In this document: piece after piece, positions 45,124 through 54,958 of the stretch
How positions within the stretch are numbered: position 1 is the first letter of the stretch
Layout: each line of letters opens with the position of its first letter
Assembly: GCA_025352125.1 (NCBI GenBank)
Contig: JANXTZ010000081.1
Coordinates: 98,297-162,296, forward strand
Reading direction: 5' to 3'
DNA from: Deinococcales bacterium
GTDB taxonomy: Bacteria; Deinococcota; Deinococci; Deinococcales; JAAFIG01
DNA: 64,000 nt
Translations under genes and position numbers: made by a program
Notes under the pieces: model-generated
Database searches by the model: none
What the model was told of the DNA's origin: nothing
Seen by the model: the letters and a program-made list of their open reading frames with translations, nothing else

Positions 45124-45969
45124 ATGATGAAATTTGGTGTGGTCGGTGCGGGTCAGATGGGTGCAGGCATCGCGCAGGTGGCAGCTTTGAGCGGGTTTGA
45201 GGTTGTGCTGCGCGATGTCGAAGAGCGTTTTCTCGAGCGTGGGAAAAGCATCATTGAAAAGAGTCTGGACAAGTTTGTCGAAAAAGGCAAACTCGAGATT
45301 GATGACCGCAACGCCACACTTTCCAGAATTCAGTACACGACCTCGCTCGAGGATTTTGCGGGTTGTGATCTGGTGGTTGAGGCGATTCTCGAGAACAAGA
45401 ATTTAAAACTCGAGTTGTTCCAGAACCTTGGACGGATTGTAAAACCAAGTGGGATTCTTGCCAGCAACACCTCGAGCATCCCGATCACGGAACTTGCTAC
45501 GGCGTCAAAGCGTCCCGCGCAGTTTATTGGGATGCACTTCATGAATCCTGTACCACTGATGGCGTTGGTGGAAGTGATTCGTGGTTATTCGACTTCAGAT
45601 TCAACGCTCGAGTTTACGATCAGTACGGCACGCAAGATGGGCAAAACGCCAGTGCAGTGCAATGACTTTCCTGGTTTTGTCAGCAACCGCATTCTGATGC
45701 CAATGCTGAACGAAGCCATTCAGTGCGTGATGGAAGGCGTTGCCGAACCCGAGGCAATTGATCAGATCATGAAACTTGGTATGAATCACCCAATGGGTCC
45801 GCTCACCCTTGCCGATTTCATTGGACTTGACACCTGTTTGGCGATCATGGAAGTGCTGCATGAGGGCTTGGGTGACGACAAATACCGACCATCGCCGTTG
45901 CTGCGAAAAATGGTGCAGGCGGGATTGTTGGGACGCAAATCCAAACGCGGTTTTTACGATTACGCATAA
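45124..45969 (+). CDS. hbd: 3-hydroxybutyryl-CoA dehydrogenase
   Basis: NAD-dependent oxidation of 3-hydroxyacyl-CoA in fatty acid or butanoate metabolism. 281 aa. Rossmann motif [30 protein letters not shown]; catalytic His in [20 protein letters not shown]-terminal [16 protein letters not shown] and [10 protein letters not shown] second ATG immediately follows the first. The downstream 573 bp contain no intact gene. Confidence 0.96.
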   Translation: MMKFGVVGAGQMGAGIAQVAALSGFEVVLRDVEERFLERGKSIIEKSLDKFVEKGKLEIDDRNATLSRIQYTTSLEDFAGCDLVVEAILENKNLKLELFQNLGRIVKPSGILASNTSSIPITELATASKRPAQFIGMHFMNPVPLMALVEVIRGYSTSDSTLEFTISTARKMGKTPVQCNDFPGFVSNRILMPMLNEAIQCVMEGVAEPEAIDQIMKLGMNHPMGPLTLADFIGLDTCLAIMEVLHEGLGDDKYRPSPLLRKMVQAGLLGRKSKRGFYDYA

Positions 45970-46208
45970 TCAATGTGTCGCAGCAGCAAGCGGACCCTCA
46001 CGCATTCCGAGTTGATCCAAAAACTCAATTCTCGCACCAGAAACTGTTCTTTGCCTCGCCTGAAGCACCCATCCTGAAACGACTAAGATTTGGTGGCTGG
46101 CAAGTTTCAAGCCATGAAAGCAAAAAAATATTCAAATACAGAACCTTCACAGCCGAATTCAAACACGAAACTGCTACACCCGTTAAAACCGCAGGGATCA
46201 CCATTGCG

Positions 46209-46400
46209 TGTTGGAAGTGATTTTTTCCTGAAGACACGAGTCGAACACGTCGAGGATTTGCGGCTGAGAATTTGGGTTTGATTCGTGGGTTGGCGTTGAA
46301 TGTATTGAATTTGGATGTGGGTTTGAACATCTCAAAATAGCGCAAGCAATTGAGGGTGTTGATGAATTCTGATTGCTTTTTGTCGTCAATTGGGTTGTCT
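46209..46400 (+). pseudogene. DDE transposase remnant (ISAs1/IS4-like)
   Basis: The plus-strand frame reads PEDTSRTRRGFAAENLGLIR then GLALNVLNLDVGLNISK, resembling the C-terminal EDxSRxRxGxAxENLxxxRxLALNLL segment of ISAs1-type transposases. It is broken by stops at 46218 and about 46336 and has no DDE core upstream. It lies at the border between the moderate-GC sequence and the GC-rich 46.5-57.5 kb segment. Family assignment is by eye from about 40 residues. Confidence 0.55.
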
Positions 46401-46479
46401 GTCAGGGCACCGTTGGTGCGATTGTTCTCAGCAAACGGGGGTGGTATTTGCATTTTGACCCCAGTCGTGCTACATTTCG

Positions 46480-46492
46480 TGTAACGTTTACA
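46480..46492 (+). promoter_or_regulatory. LacI-type operator TGTAACGTTTACA
   Basis: Arms TGTAA/TTACA around CGT, close to the TGTAAACGTTTACA sites common for LacI-family regulators. It lies 51 bp upstream of the second lacI-type gene, so autoregulation is likely. The rest of 45970-46542 shows only the transposase remnant. Confidence 0.5.
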
Positions 46493-46542
46493 TTGTTGTT
46501 CCAGCCGCAATTCTTGATCCTGGGTGAGTTCACTCGAGGGGA

Positions 46543-47574
46543 GTGTTCGTGTTGATTCGGCGGACCCACAGAACCAGCAGCGCACGGCAAATCGCCGAGA
46601 TGACCGGCGTGTCCATTGCAACGGTTTCGAGGGCGCTGAACACGCCGCAACGGGTCACGCCTGAAACCCGAGACCGGGTGCTGGCGGCGGCGGCGCAGGT
46701 CGGCTACCGACCCAACCCGCTGGGACGCAACCTTGTTGTCGGGCGCAGCCACCTGATTGGATTGATCGTGCCGAACATCGGCTTTCCACTTTACGGCTTG
46801 ATGGCTCGCAGTCTCGAGGACGTTCTTGAACCACTCGGTCTGCGGGCGCTGCTCGCCTCGAGCGACGACGACGAGGAGCGCGAGATCGAGGCGGCACACT
46901 CGTTGTTGCGCCACGCCGTGGACGGCGGGATCGTGATCAACTCGCGTGCCAATGATCGCCTGCCGTGCGGACCGCGCTTCCCCTGGGTTCACATCGCGCC
47001 AGAGGCGGTGGGCATGTCGGGCGCGGTGGAACTCGACAACCGTGCCGGGGGTCGGCTCGCCGCGAACCACTTTCTCGAGACTGGACGCCGCCGTCTGGCG
47101 CACGTGGCTGGTTACGGACGCGAGGGTACGGAGCGCGATTTGGGCTGGCGCGAGGCGCTTCAAGCCGCCGGAGTCGAGCCGGTCGCCGCTGCCAGCGGCG
47201 ATTACTCCGAAGTCGCAGGGCGCGTCGCCACCCGTGCCATCTTGGACCGTGTCGGATTGGACGGACTGGACGGCTTGTTTTTGGCAGGCGACGTGATGGC
47301 TGCCGGAGCCATGCGCGAACTGCGGGAGGCTGGGCTGCGCATCCCCGAGGACGTGGCTGTGATCGGCTTTGACGACGCCGATTTTGCCGGAATGCTCGAG
47401 CCTCCGCTGACCACCGTGCGCCAGCCCGCCAGGGACATGGGAGCTGCCGCCGCGCGACTGCTCTTACACAGTTACACCCTCGAGTTGCCGGAGAGCCTGG
47501 CACGTCAGCCTGTCCTGTTCGAGCCTGAACTGGTCGTGCGCGGTTCGACAGCAGCAGCGGCAGCGCAATCCTAA
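46543..47574 (+). CDS. LacI family transcriptional regulator (amino-sugar locus)
   Basis: 343 aa. Helix-turn-helix SARQIAEMTGVSIATVSRAL with the standard recognition helix, hinge PNPLGRNLVVGRSH, and ligand-binding domain (LIGLIVPNIGFPLYGLMARS; AVIGFDDADFAGMLEPPLTT). Start at GTG 46543 after GAGGGG; GTG 46549 is an alternative. Divergence in composition from genes to its left is marked. It precedes and probably represses the importer and catabolic genes up to 56.7 kb. Confidence 0.92.
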   Translation: MFVLIRRTHRTSSARQIAEMTGVSIATVSRALNTPQRVTPETRDRVLAAAAQVGYRPNPLGRNLVVGRSHLIGLIVPNIGFPLYGLMARSLEDVLEPLGLRALLASSDDDEEREIEAAHSLLRHAVDGGIVINSRANDRLPCGPRFPWVHIAPEAVGMSGAVELDNRAGGRLAANHFLETGRRRLAHVAGYGREGTERDLGWREALQAAGVEPVAAASGDYSEVAGRVATRAILDRVGLDGLDGLFLAGDVMAAGAMRELREAGLRIPEDVAVIGFDDADFAGMLEPPLTTVRQPARDMGAAAARLLLHSYTLELPESLARQPVLFEPELVVRGSTAAAAAQS

Positions 47575-47630
47575 AATCTGAACATCAACACTCGAACAAT
47601 CCTGAACGCAACCCTCGAGCCTCATCGCAC

Positions 47631-47668
47631 CACACTGTTAAAGCACACACTGTTGAAGCACACACCCG
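47631..47668. repeat. Short tandem duplication upstream of binding-protein gene
   Basis: CACACTGTTAAAG followed by CACACTGTTGAAG (about 15-bp period), then further CACAC. A second imperfect pair, ATTGCAGGAA, follows at 47684-47720. Possibly slippage; no regulator recognised. Confidence 0.4.
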
Positions 47669-47733
47669 CAGCCAGGCAATCCGAATTGCAGGAAAAAATT
47701 GCACGGAGAAATTGCAGGAAGAAAGAGGTCGCT

Positions 47734-49395
47734 ATGAACATCAAGTTTTGGAAACCGCTCGTCATCGTTGGCACTCTGGCGCTCGCGCTGGGCGCTTCAC
47801 TCTCGTCTGGGTCTGCGCAGGTCAAGAACGGTGGCACGTTCATCGTCGTGCGCGACAATCAGTGGGGCGCGTACAACCTCAACCCCTTCCTGCCCGGCGA
47901 TCAGCACCTGTTGCCGACGCTCTCTGCCATTTTTGAAACCCTGTTCTTTGTCAACAGCATCTCTGGCGATGTGACGGACGTGTTGGGAACGGAATACAAG
48001 TGGAGCAAGGACGCCCTTTCCTTGAACGTCACCACCAGGAAGAACGTCAAGTGGAACGACGGACAAGCCTTCGACGCCAAGGATGTCGAGTTCACGTTCA
48101 ACTACGTCAAGAAGTATCCGGCACTGGACACCTCGGGCGTCTGGAACAACGGGCTGGCGAGCGTCAAGGCAAACGGCACAGACAGTGTGACCTTCACCTT
48201 CACCAAAGCCAACACCCCGATTTTCACCTATGTGGCACACATGCCGATCATCCCAGAGCACATCTGGTCCAGCATCAGCGAGCCGCTGACCTTCACCAAC
48301 CAGAAACCGGTTGCCACCGGACCGTTCGTCTTTGACACCTACTCGGTACAGGCTCTTAAAGTCACCAAAAACCCCAACTACTGGATGCCAAACAAACCTG
48401 CCGTGGACAGCATCGTCTGGACTGTCGCTGGCGGCAACGACGGCGCACTGTTGCGGCTCTTGAAGGGTGAGGTGGACTTTGGTTACGTCGGTGTGACCAA
48501 CGTCAAGGCGGATTACGCCGACAAGAACCCCGCCCTGAACCTTTACTGGTGGCCCGTCAACAACGCCAACTTCCTGTACATGAACAATGCCAAAGCACCG
48601 TTTAACGACGTGAATTTCCGCCGCGCCATCGCCATGTCCGTGGACACCAAAGACGTGGCGCAAAAGGGCTACAACGGAACCGTCGCCGCCGCCGACCCGA
48701 GCGGCGTGATTCCCGCGCAGCGCGGCAAGTGGTTGACCGCCGCCGCCACGAAAAACGCCTACACCTTCAACCTCGAGAAAGCCCAAGCGGCGCTGAACAA
48801 GGCTGGTTACAAGACCGACTCGAGCGGTGGACTGCTGGGCAAAGACGGCAAGCCTCTGGGCACGCTGAAGATTCTGGTCGGTGCGGGCTGGACGGACTTC
48901 ATCGCCATGGCGCAGGTCATCTCCGAGAACCTCAAGAAGATCGGACTGAGCACCTCGATAGACCAGCAACAATGGAGCGGTTACGCCGGGGCACTCCAGA
49001 CCGGAACCTATGACATGGGCATCTCCTGGGGCTGGGGCAACGGCGACACGCCGTATGACCTGTTCTACAAATCATTCTCGCCAGAACTCTCCGCTGCCGT
49101 CGGCAAGCAGGCAGATTCCAACCTGACGCGTTACACCAACGCGACCGTCACCAAAGCCTTGCAAACCTTCCGCGCCACCAGCGACGCGACGAAGCGCAAG
49201 ACCGCAATCAACCAGATGGTCAAGCAGGTCATCAGCGACGTGCCATTCGTGCCATTGACCGACCGTTCACAATTTTGTCTGTTCAACGCCACGCGCTTCA
49301 CCGGCTTCCCATCGGACAAGAACCCGTACAACGACGGCAGCCCCGATGATGGCATCGGCGCACGCCTGATGTACCTCAACGTCTCTTTGAAATGA
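47734..49395 (+). CDS. ABC transporter substrate-binding protein, family 5 (peptide/oligosaccharide)
   Basis: 553 aa from ATG 47734 (AAGAGG upstream). Signal peptide LVIVGTLALALGASLSSGSAQ. Family 5 features: YNLNPFLPGDQHLLPTLSAI, the SBP_bac_5 segment KWNDGQAFDAKDVEFTFNY, PVATGPFVFDTYS, and VNFRRAIAMSVD-like NDVNFRRAIAMSVDTKD. Family 5 proteins bind peptides but also chito- and cello-oligosaccharides; the linked GH4, NagB and kinase genes favour an amino sugar. Only two CTCGAG sites in 1.66 kb. Confidence 0.92.
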   Translation: MNIKFWKPLVIVGTLALALGASLSSGSAQVKNGGTFIVVRDNQWGAYNLNPFLPGDQHLLPTLSAIFETLFFVNSISGDVTDVLGTEYKWSKDALSLNVTTRKNVKWNDGQAFDAKDVEFTFNYVKKYPALDTSGVWNNGLASVKANGTDSVTFTFTKANTPIFTYVAHMPIIPEHIWSSISEPLTFTNQKPVATGPFVFDTYSVQALKVTKNPNYWMPNKPAVDSIVWTVAGGNDGALLRLLKGEVDFGYVGVTNVKADYADKNPALNLYWWPVNNANFLYMNNAKAPFNDVNFRRAIAMSVDTKDVAQKGYNGTVAAADPSGVIPAQRGKWLTAAATKNAYTFNLEKAQAALNKAGYKTDSSGGLLGKDGKPLGTLKILVGAGWTDFIAMAQVISENLKKIGLSTSIDQQQWSGYAGALQTGTYDMGISWGWGNGDTPYDLFYKSFSPELSAAVGKQADSNLTRYTNATVTKALQTFRATSDATKRKTAINQMVKQVISDVPFVPLTDRSQFCLFNATRFTGFPSDKNPYNDGSPDDGIGARLMYLNVSLK

Positions 49396-49711
49396 TTTTT
49401 ACCGCATGACTCGAGGAACTTGGTTTTGTTTTCTCGAGTCATGCGGTCAACACTATTCTGGCTCGAGACTGATCCAAGCATCACGAAGCTCGAGGTTGGT
49501 GGCGCAATGGTGCGCGAACGACTGCTCGAGAATCCAACCGATGACACCAAGCAATGATGGGCTGACACGAATCAATTTTCTTCTAGTGACACAAATTTGC
49601 AGGACGACACAATGTTTTCATTCATAAACGACAACCAAAAATTGAAACCGCGCAACGTGTTTTTCGCAAATCGCTCGCCTCGAGGCTAGACCCATTCTGG
49701 AAAGGTGCACC
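49396..49711. other. Intergenic region with long hairpin and possible short frame
   Basis: 316 bp between the binding protein and first permease. Besides the hairpin at 49401-49447 there is a 38-codon frame from ATG 49441 to 49557 (containing TLFWLETDPSITKLEVGG) without ribosome binding site, possibly a decayed gene. No promoter was identified with confidence. Confidence 0.35.
49401..49447. other. Long perfect inverted repeat, 15-bp arms
   Basis: ACCGCATGACTCGAG, 17-nt T-rich loop, CTCGAGTCATGCGGT. It starts 6 nt after the binding-protein stop. There is no T-tract after it on either strand, so it is more likely an mRNA 3'-end stabiliser, which raises binding-protein levels in many ABC operons, than a terminator. 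Confidence 0.6.
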
Positions 49712-50701
49712 GTGCTCTACCTCCTGCACAAATTCGCGCTGCTGCTCCTGACCTTGTGGGCGGCGCTGACCATCAACTTTTTCCTGCCGCGTTTGGTTCC
49801 GGGCAACCCCATCGGGGCGATGATCGCCAAGTACCAGGGGCGGCTCGACCCGAACGCTGCCAAAGCCTTGATGATCGCCTATGGCTTGGAGGGTCACGAC
49901 AAGAATGTGCTCACGCAGTACGGCGATTACTTGTTCAAGCTCACCAAGGGCGACCTGGGTCGCTCGATCAGTTTCTTCCCCGCGCCCGTGACCGAGATGA
50001 TCGGCGGGGCGGCTCCGTGGACCATTGGACTGGTCGGGGTCAGCACGGTTTTTTCGTTTTTGCTCGGTTCGGGGCTGGGCGTCTACACGGCGGCGAGGCG
50101 AGGCTCGAGGTTTGCCGATGCGCTCGTGCCGCTGGCACTGTTTTTGAATTCTGTGCCGTATTTTTGGTTCGCCCTGATCGCACTGTACGTGTTCGCATTT
50201 TTGCTGGGCTGGTTTCCACTGGGCGGCGGGGTGGACATCGTGACTGGACCGAATTGGAGTTTGAGCTGGATACTCTCGGTGGTCGCACACGCGATTCTGC
50301 CGGGCGCGACGATTGTCCTGACCGCAATGGGCGGCTGGCTGATCGCCATGCGAAACAACCTCGTATCCACCTTGGGCGAAGATTACGTTGCCTTCGCTCG
50401 AGCCAAGGGCTTAAGTGAAACTCGAGTCTTGTACGCCTATGGAATCCGCAACGCGATTTTGCCGAGCCTGACCGCCTTTGGCATGGCGCTGGGCTTCGTG
50501 CTGGGCGGTTCGATCCTGACCGAGGTGGTCTTCGGCTATCCTGGTTTGGGGACGCTGCTCTACCATTCGGTCACCAGCCTCGACTATCCTTTGATGCAGG
50601 CAATTTTTCTGTTTATCTCACTGGCGGTTTTGGTTGCCAATTTCCTGGTGGACGCGACCTACGCACTGCTTGACCCTCGAGTTCGCACGGGACAGGCTTG
50701 A
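49712..50701 (+). CDS. Dipeptide/oligosaccharide-type ABC permease (DppB class)
   Basis: 329 aa, start GTG 49712 after AAAGG. LTLWAALTINFFLPRLVPGNPIG is the standard DppB N-terminus. The EAA loop is YVAFARAKGLSETRVLYAYGIRN. Ends FLVDATYALLDPRVR, as in other members. Followed after 12 bp by the fused permease-ATPase. Confidence 0.94.
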   Translation: MLYLLHKFALLLLTLWAALTINFFLPRLVPGNPIGAMIAKYQGRLDPNAAKALMIAYGLEGHDKNVLTQYGDYLFKLTKGDLGRSISFFPAPVTEMIGGAAPWTIGLVGVSTVFSFLLGSGLGVYTAARRGSRFADALVPLALFLNSVPYFWFALIALYVFAFLLGWFPLGGGVDIVTGPNWSLSWILSVVAHAILPGATIVLTAMGGWLIAMRNNLVSTLGEDYVAFARAKGLSETRVLYAYGIRNAILPSLTAFGMALGFVLGGSILTEVVFGYPGLGTLLYHSVTSLDYPLMQAIFLFISLAVLVANFLVDATYALLDPRVRTGQA

Positions 50702-50713
50702 GGTGGTGCTGAC

Positions 50714-52612
50714 ATGGAAACGCTGAAACGCGCCTTCAACGACCGCCGCGCCGTGGTTGGGGCACTCATCCTGATCGTGCTGGGATTGATGGCGCTGCTC
50801 GCGCCGCTCTTGGCGCAGCACCCGCCGAGCCAACTGAGCAACGACACCTGGCTGCATCCCAACAGCCAGCACTGGCTGGGCACGACCGCGCTCGGGCAGG
50901 ACGTGTTCTCGCAGCTTCTGTACGGCTCGAGGTTGTCGCTGCTGGTGGGACTGGTGACCGGTCTGATCGCCACGGTCATATCTGTGATCGTGGGTCTGGC
51001 GAGCGCATTTTTTGGCGGCGTTGTGGACGATATCTTGAGCGGCATCACCAACATTTTTCTGGTGCTGCCAGGTTTGCCGCTGGTGATCGTCGCCGCCGCC
51101 TACCTGCAAGTGTCAGGCGTCGTGCCGGTGATCGCGGTGATCTCGTTCACGGGCTGGGCTTGGGGCGCGAGGGTGTTGCGCTCGCAGGCGCTCTCGTTGC
51201 GCGACCGCGATTTTGTCCAGGCTGCCGTTGCGGGCGGCGAGGGTCCGCTGCGCGTGATCTTCGCCGAGATTCTGCCGAACATGGTCGGTCTGATCGCCGC
51301 CAATTTTTTCGGCGCGGCGCTCTATGCGGTCTTGGCGGAGGCTGGACTCGAGTTTCTCGGGGTCGGCGATGTCAGTCAGGTCACATGGGGCACGATGCTC
51401 TACTGGGCGCAATCGAGCCAGGCGCTCTTGCAGGGGGCGTGGCCATGGATTGCCACCCCGGGCTTGTGCATCGCCGCCCTGGGTACAGCCTTCGCGCTGC
51501 TTAATTTCGCCGTGGACGAGGTTGCCAACCCGCGCCTGCGCTCCGAGCGGGTCGCCGCGGAGTCCAAACCCCTGGCGCTCAAACCCGCCGGAGCGCCGCC
51601 CGCAGGGGATGCACTCTTGCAGTTGCGTCATCTCGAAGCGGGCTATTTGACCGAGAAGGGCACCGTCCGCGCGGTCAAAGACGTGAACCTGGAGGTGCAT
51701 CGCGGTGAGTTTCTCGGCATCGCCGGCGAATCGGGTTGCGGCAAAAGCACCTTGGCGTTCGCGGTCGCGCAACTGCTGCGCCCACCAGGGCAGGTGCTGT
51801 CGGGCGAGGTCTGGTTGAACGGTCAGGAACTGGTGCGACTGCCGCCGGAGGCACTGCGTCAGACGCGCTGGAAGGATTTTTCGATGGTCTTTCAATCCTC
51901 CATGAACGCGCTCAATCCGGTGATGCGCGTCGGCGATCAGATCGCCGACGCGATGCGTGCCCACGGCGTGAGCGACAAAAGCTTAATTGAGGCTCGAGTC
52001 AAAGAACTGTTCGGCATGGTCGGGATTCGTCCAGAGTACATGGTTGCCTACCCGCACCAGCTTTCTGGCGGCATGAAGCAGCGCGTCGTGATTGCCATTG
52101 CGCTGGCGCTGGAACCAAGGCTGGTCATCATGGACGAACCCACCACGGCGCTCGATGTCGTCGTGCAGCGCTCCATCTTGCAGGAGATTGACGCCGTGCG
52201 CCGCCGGCTGAACCTATCCATCGTCTTCATCACCCACGATCTGTCCTTGCTGGTCGAGATGAGCGACCGCGTGGCGATCATGTACGCTGGCGAAATCGTC
52301 GAGCTTGCCCCGTCGCATGACCTCTACGCCAACCCGCTGCACCCCTACACGCGCCGCCTGATGAACGCCTTCCCGCCGCTCGAGGGTGAGCGCACGCGCC
52401 GCGACGGCATCGCGGGTCGCCCACCAGACCTGGGGAGGGTCATTCAGGGCTGCCCGTTCGCGCCGCGCTGCGACCGCGCGATGACGGGGCTGTGTGAGGT
52501 CGTCGCGCCCCTCAGGCTCGAGGTCAGCGCCGGTCACGTGGTCGCCTGCCATTTGTACGATCCAAACGTCATGAAAGGACGGGCAGAAGACCATGCCATC
52601 GCTGCCGATTAA
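50714..52612 (+). CDS. Fused ABC permease-ATPase (DppC-DppD)
   Basis: 632 aa combining two usually separate subunits. Residues 1-276 are a DppC-type permease (LGTTALGQDVFSQLLYGSRL; EAA loop DFVQAAVAGGEGPLRVIFAE). A linker follows (about 277-300). Residues about 300-620 are a DppD-type ATPase: Walker A GESGCGKST at 339-347, signature HQLSGGMKQRVVIA, Walker B LVIMDEPTTALD, then the C-terminal oligopeptide-transporter cysteine motif GCPFAPRCDRAMTGLC (likely Fe-S/Zn). The reading frame is continuous. The stop overlaps the next ATPase gene by 20 bp. Confidence 0.93.
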   Translation: METLKRAFNDRRAVVGALILIVLGLMALLAPLLAQHPPSQLSNDTWLHPNSQHWLGTTALGQDVFSQLLYGSRLSLLVGLVTGLIATVISVIVGLASAFFGGVVDDILSGITNIFLVLPGLPLVIVAAAYLQVSGVVPVIAVISFTGWAWGARVLRSQALSLRDRDFVQAAVAGGEGPLRVIFAEILPNMVGLIAANFFGAALYAVLAEAGLEFLGVGDVSQVTWGTMLYWAQSSQALLQGAWPWIATPGLCIAALGTAFALLNFAVDEVANPRLRSERVAAESKPLALKPAGAPPAGDALLQLRHLEAGYLTEKGTVRAVKDVNLEVHRGEFLGIAGESGCGKSTLAFAVAQLLRPPGQVLSGEVWLNGQELVRLPPEALRQTRWKDFSMVFQSSMNALNPVMRVGDQIADAMRAHGVSDKSLIEARVKELFGMVGIRPEYMVAYPHQLSGGMKQRVVIAIALALEPRLVIMDEPTTALDVVVQRSILQEIDAVRRRLNLSIVFITHDLSLLVEMSDRVAIMYAGEIVELAPSHDLYANPLHPYTRRLMNAFPPLEGERTRRDGIAGRPPDLGRVIQGCPFAPRCDRAMTGLCEVVAPLRLEVSAGHVVACHLYDPNVMKGRAEDHAIAAD

Positions 52613-53654
52613 ACCTAACCTGTCTGCAATGCCAAGCGAACCCGTGCTGCGGCTCGAGGGACTCGAGAAGGTCTTTCGTTCCGGGCGGCGCAGCGTCAAA
52701 GCCGTCACGGATTTCAACCTCGAGATCGCCCGAGGCGAGGTCGTCGGGCTGGTCGGCGAGTCCGGCTCGGGGAAGTCCACCGTGGCGCGGCTCACGGCGC
52801 AGCTTCATCGAGCCAGTGCCGGCACGATTCGCCTCAACGGAACGGCGCTGCCGACACGACCAAACGCGCGGGCGCTGCTGGCGTACCGCCGCAAGGTGCA
52901 GATGATTTTTCAGGACCCGTTCTCGAGCCTCAACCCGACGCACACCGTCGGTTACGCACTGTCCCGCCCGCTCGAGATTCACGGGCTGACGCGGGGACGC
53001 GAGACTGCGCCCGCCGTGCGCTCACTGCTCGAGCGCGTGGGCTTGTCGCCCGGGGCGCTCTACGAGCAGAAATTTCCGCACGAACTCTCAGGCGGTCAGC
53101 GCCAGCGCGTCGGCATCGCGCGGGCGCTGGCGGTGCAACCGCTCTTGATTTTGGCGGACGAGCCGACCTCGATGCTGGATGTCTCGATCAGGCTCGACAT
53201 CATGAACCTGATGCTGGACCTGCGCGACCAGGAGGGACTGTCATACCTGTTTATCACGCACGATCTGGCTGGGGCGCGGTACATGAGCGACCGCGTAGCG
53301 GTGATGTACGCCGGGCATCTGGTCGAGATTGGTCCAAGCGCTGGTCTGATCGGCTCGCCCGCCCACCCGTACACGCAACTCTTGAAAAGTGCCGCCCCGA
53401 AACCGGAATCTGGTCTGGCGGCAACCCGGGTTGACGCACGCGGCGAAATCCCCGACCTGACGCAGCTCCCGCCCGGTTGCCCCTTCGAGCCGCGCTGTCC
53501 GCACGCCCGCGCCGAGTGTCGCGCCGCACTGCCGAGGATGGTCGAGTTGCCTGGTCAATCGGCTCACCAGGTGCGCTGCGTGCTGTATTACCCAGAACTC
53601 GGAGCGCCAGGCATCGCTGAGATTGCCGCAACCACCCAGAGAGCGAGCGCCTGA
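52593..53654 (+). CDS. ABC transporter ATP-binding protein (DppF class)
   Basis: 353 aa. Walker A GESGSGKSTVARL, Q-loop IFQDPFSSLNPTHTV, signature HELSGGQRQRVGIARAL, Walker B LLILADEPTSMLDVS, switch His ITHDLAGARYMSDRV, and the C-terminal PPGCPFEPRCPHARAEC cysteine motif. Partner of the ATPase half of the preceding fusion. Its TGA overlaps the GH4 start by one base. Confidence 0.95.
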   Translation: MPSLPIKPNLSAMPSEPVLRLEGLEKVFRSGRRSVKAVTDFNLEIARGEVVGLVGESGSGKSTVARLTAQLHRASAGTIRLNGTALPTRPNARALLAYRRKVQMIFQDPFSSLNPTHTVGYALSRPLEIHGLTRGRETAPAVRSLLERVGLSPGALYEQKFPHELSGGQRQRVGIARALAVQPLLILADEPTSMLDVSIRLDIMNLMLDLRDQEGLSYLFITHDLAGARYMSDRVAVMYAGHLVEIGPSAGLIGSPAHPYTQLLKSAAPKPESGLAATRVDARGEIPDLTQLPPGCPFEPRCPHARAECRAALPRMVELPGQSAHQVRCVLYYPELGAPGIAEIAATTQRASA

Positions 53655-54958
53655 TGGCTCGACTCAAAATTGCCTACATCGGCGGCGGCAGCACCCGAGC
53701 GCCAGGAACCCTCGCCGCCTTCATCCAGCGCGGCGCGGACTTTGCAGGTTCCGAGATCGTGCTGATTGACCTCGAGCCGGAGCGTTTGGAAATTGTGCGA
53801 ACGATTGCCACCAAGATGGCTAGAGCGTCAGGAATCGACCTGAAGATCACGACCACCACAGACCGCCGAGCCGGTTTGACGGACTGCGACGCGGTGCTGA
53901 GCAGCTTTCGTCCTGGCGGCTTCGAGGCGCGACGACTCGACGAACGCATCCCACTCTCGCAGGGCGTGATCGGTCAGGAAACGCAGGGGGCGGGCGGATT
54001 CTTCATGGCGCTGCGCTCGATTCAGGTGATGCGCGGCATCGTGGCGGACATGGAGGCGGTCTGCCCCAGGGCGCGGCTGTTCAATTACACCAATCCGGTC
54101 AACATCGTCTCCCAAGCTGTTACCTTGCACTCGAGCATTCAAACTGTCTCACTCTGCGAGGGTCCGATGGTCTTCCCGAGCGAGCTGGTGCGCGGCGTCG
54201 GACTCGACCCAGCGCGGCTGGACACCGTGATGATCGGGCTAAACCATGCCTCCTGGACGGTGCGCCACCTGTACGATGGCGCAGACCTGATGCCCATACT
54301 CGAGCGCGTGCTGGAATCAGACCGTCACGCACCCAAACTGCCGCTCGAGTTGCGGCGCTGGCTGGAACTCTCGGTCACCATGGGTTCGATTGGTGCGTCG
54401 TACATGAAGTATTATTATTTTCGTGATGAAGTGCTCAATGAACTTATTGCCAAACCCACCACTCGGGCTGAAGATATCTTGCTCGAGTTGCCAGATTACT
54501 GGACCCATTACATTGAGCAGGCGAAGTCCGATCACCCCGTGCTCGACCCAGCCCGCTCGAGGGGCGGATTGTTTGAACTCGAGCTGGCGGTGGATGTGAT
54601 GGCTGCGGTCTTCAATGACCGCCGCGAGGTCTGGACGGTGAACGTGCCCAATCGCGGCGCGATTCCAGGGTTAGACGACCGTCTGGTGGTGGAAGTCCCA
54701 GGGTATTGTGACCGTCACGGTGTCACACCGCTGACCCAACCCGCCCTGCCGCGCCAGGTCATGGGATTGACCCAGATGCTCGCCGAATACCAGTGGTTGA
54801 CCGCCGAAGCCGCCTGGGGCGGCTCGAGACGCGATGCGATTCGCGCCCTGGCGTCAAATCCCCTGGTGCTGTCACTCTCGAGGGCGGAATCGCTGTACAA
54901 CGAAATGAGCGCCGCCCACCGCGCCCACCTGCCCGCTAAGCTCTTGGAGGGACGGTGA
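53654..54958 (+). CDS. Glycoside hydrolase family 4 (6-phospho-beta-glucosidase type)
   Basis: 434 aa; NAD+- and metal-dependent hydrolase acting by redox-assisted elimination. N-terminal IAYIGGGSTRAPGTLAAF (NAD site), IGQETQGAGGFFMALRSI, NYTNPVNIVSQA, the metal-binding Cys in VSLCEGP and His in IGLNHASWTVRHL. These match 6-phospho-beta-glucosidases more than alpha-glucosidases. No PTS is encoded here, so the phosphorylated substrate would come from the kinase below, or the enzyme acts on an unphosphorylated or chitobiose-type substrate as some GH4 do. Overlaps nagB by 4 bp. Confidence 0.93.
   Translation: MARLKIAYIGGGSTRAPGTLAAFIQRGADFAGSEIVLIDLEPERLEIVRTIATKMARASGIDLKITTTTDRRAGLTDCDAVLSSFRPGGFEARRLDERIPLSQGVIGQETQGAGGFFMALRSIQVMRGIVADMEAVCPRARLFNYTNPVNIVSQAVTLHSSIQTVSLCEGPMVFPSELVRGVGLDPARLDTVMIGLNHASWTVRHLYDGADLMPILERVLESDRHAPKLPLELRRWLELSVTMGSIGASYMKYYYFRDEVLNELIAKPTTRAEDILLELPDYWTHYIEQAKSDHPVLDPARSRGGLFELELAVDVMAAVFNDRREVWTVNVPNRGAIPGLDDRLVVEVPGYCDRHGVTPLTQPALPRQVMGLTQMLAEYQWLTAEAAWGGSRRDAIRALASNPLVLSLSRAESLYNEMSAAHRAHLPAKLLEGR

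Noticed and set aside
46025-46621. Long minus-strand frame of 198 codons
   Set aside because: Composition is Ser/Arg/Asn-rich without any domain, it overlaps the lacI start and the transposase remnant on the other strand, and has no start signal.
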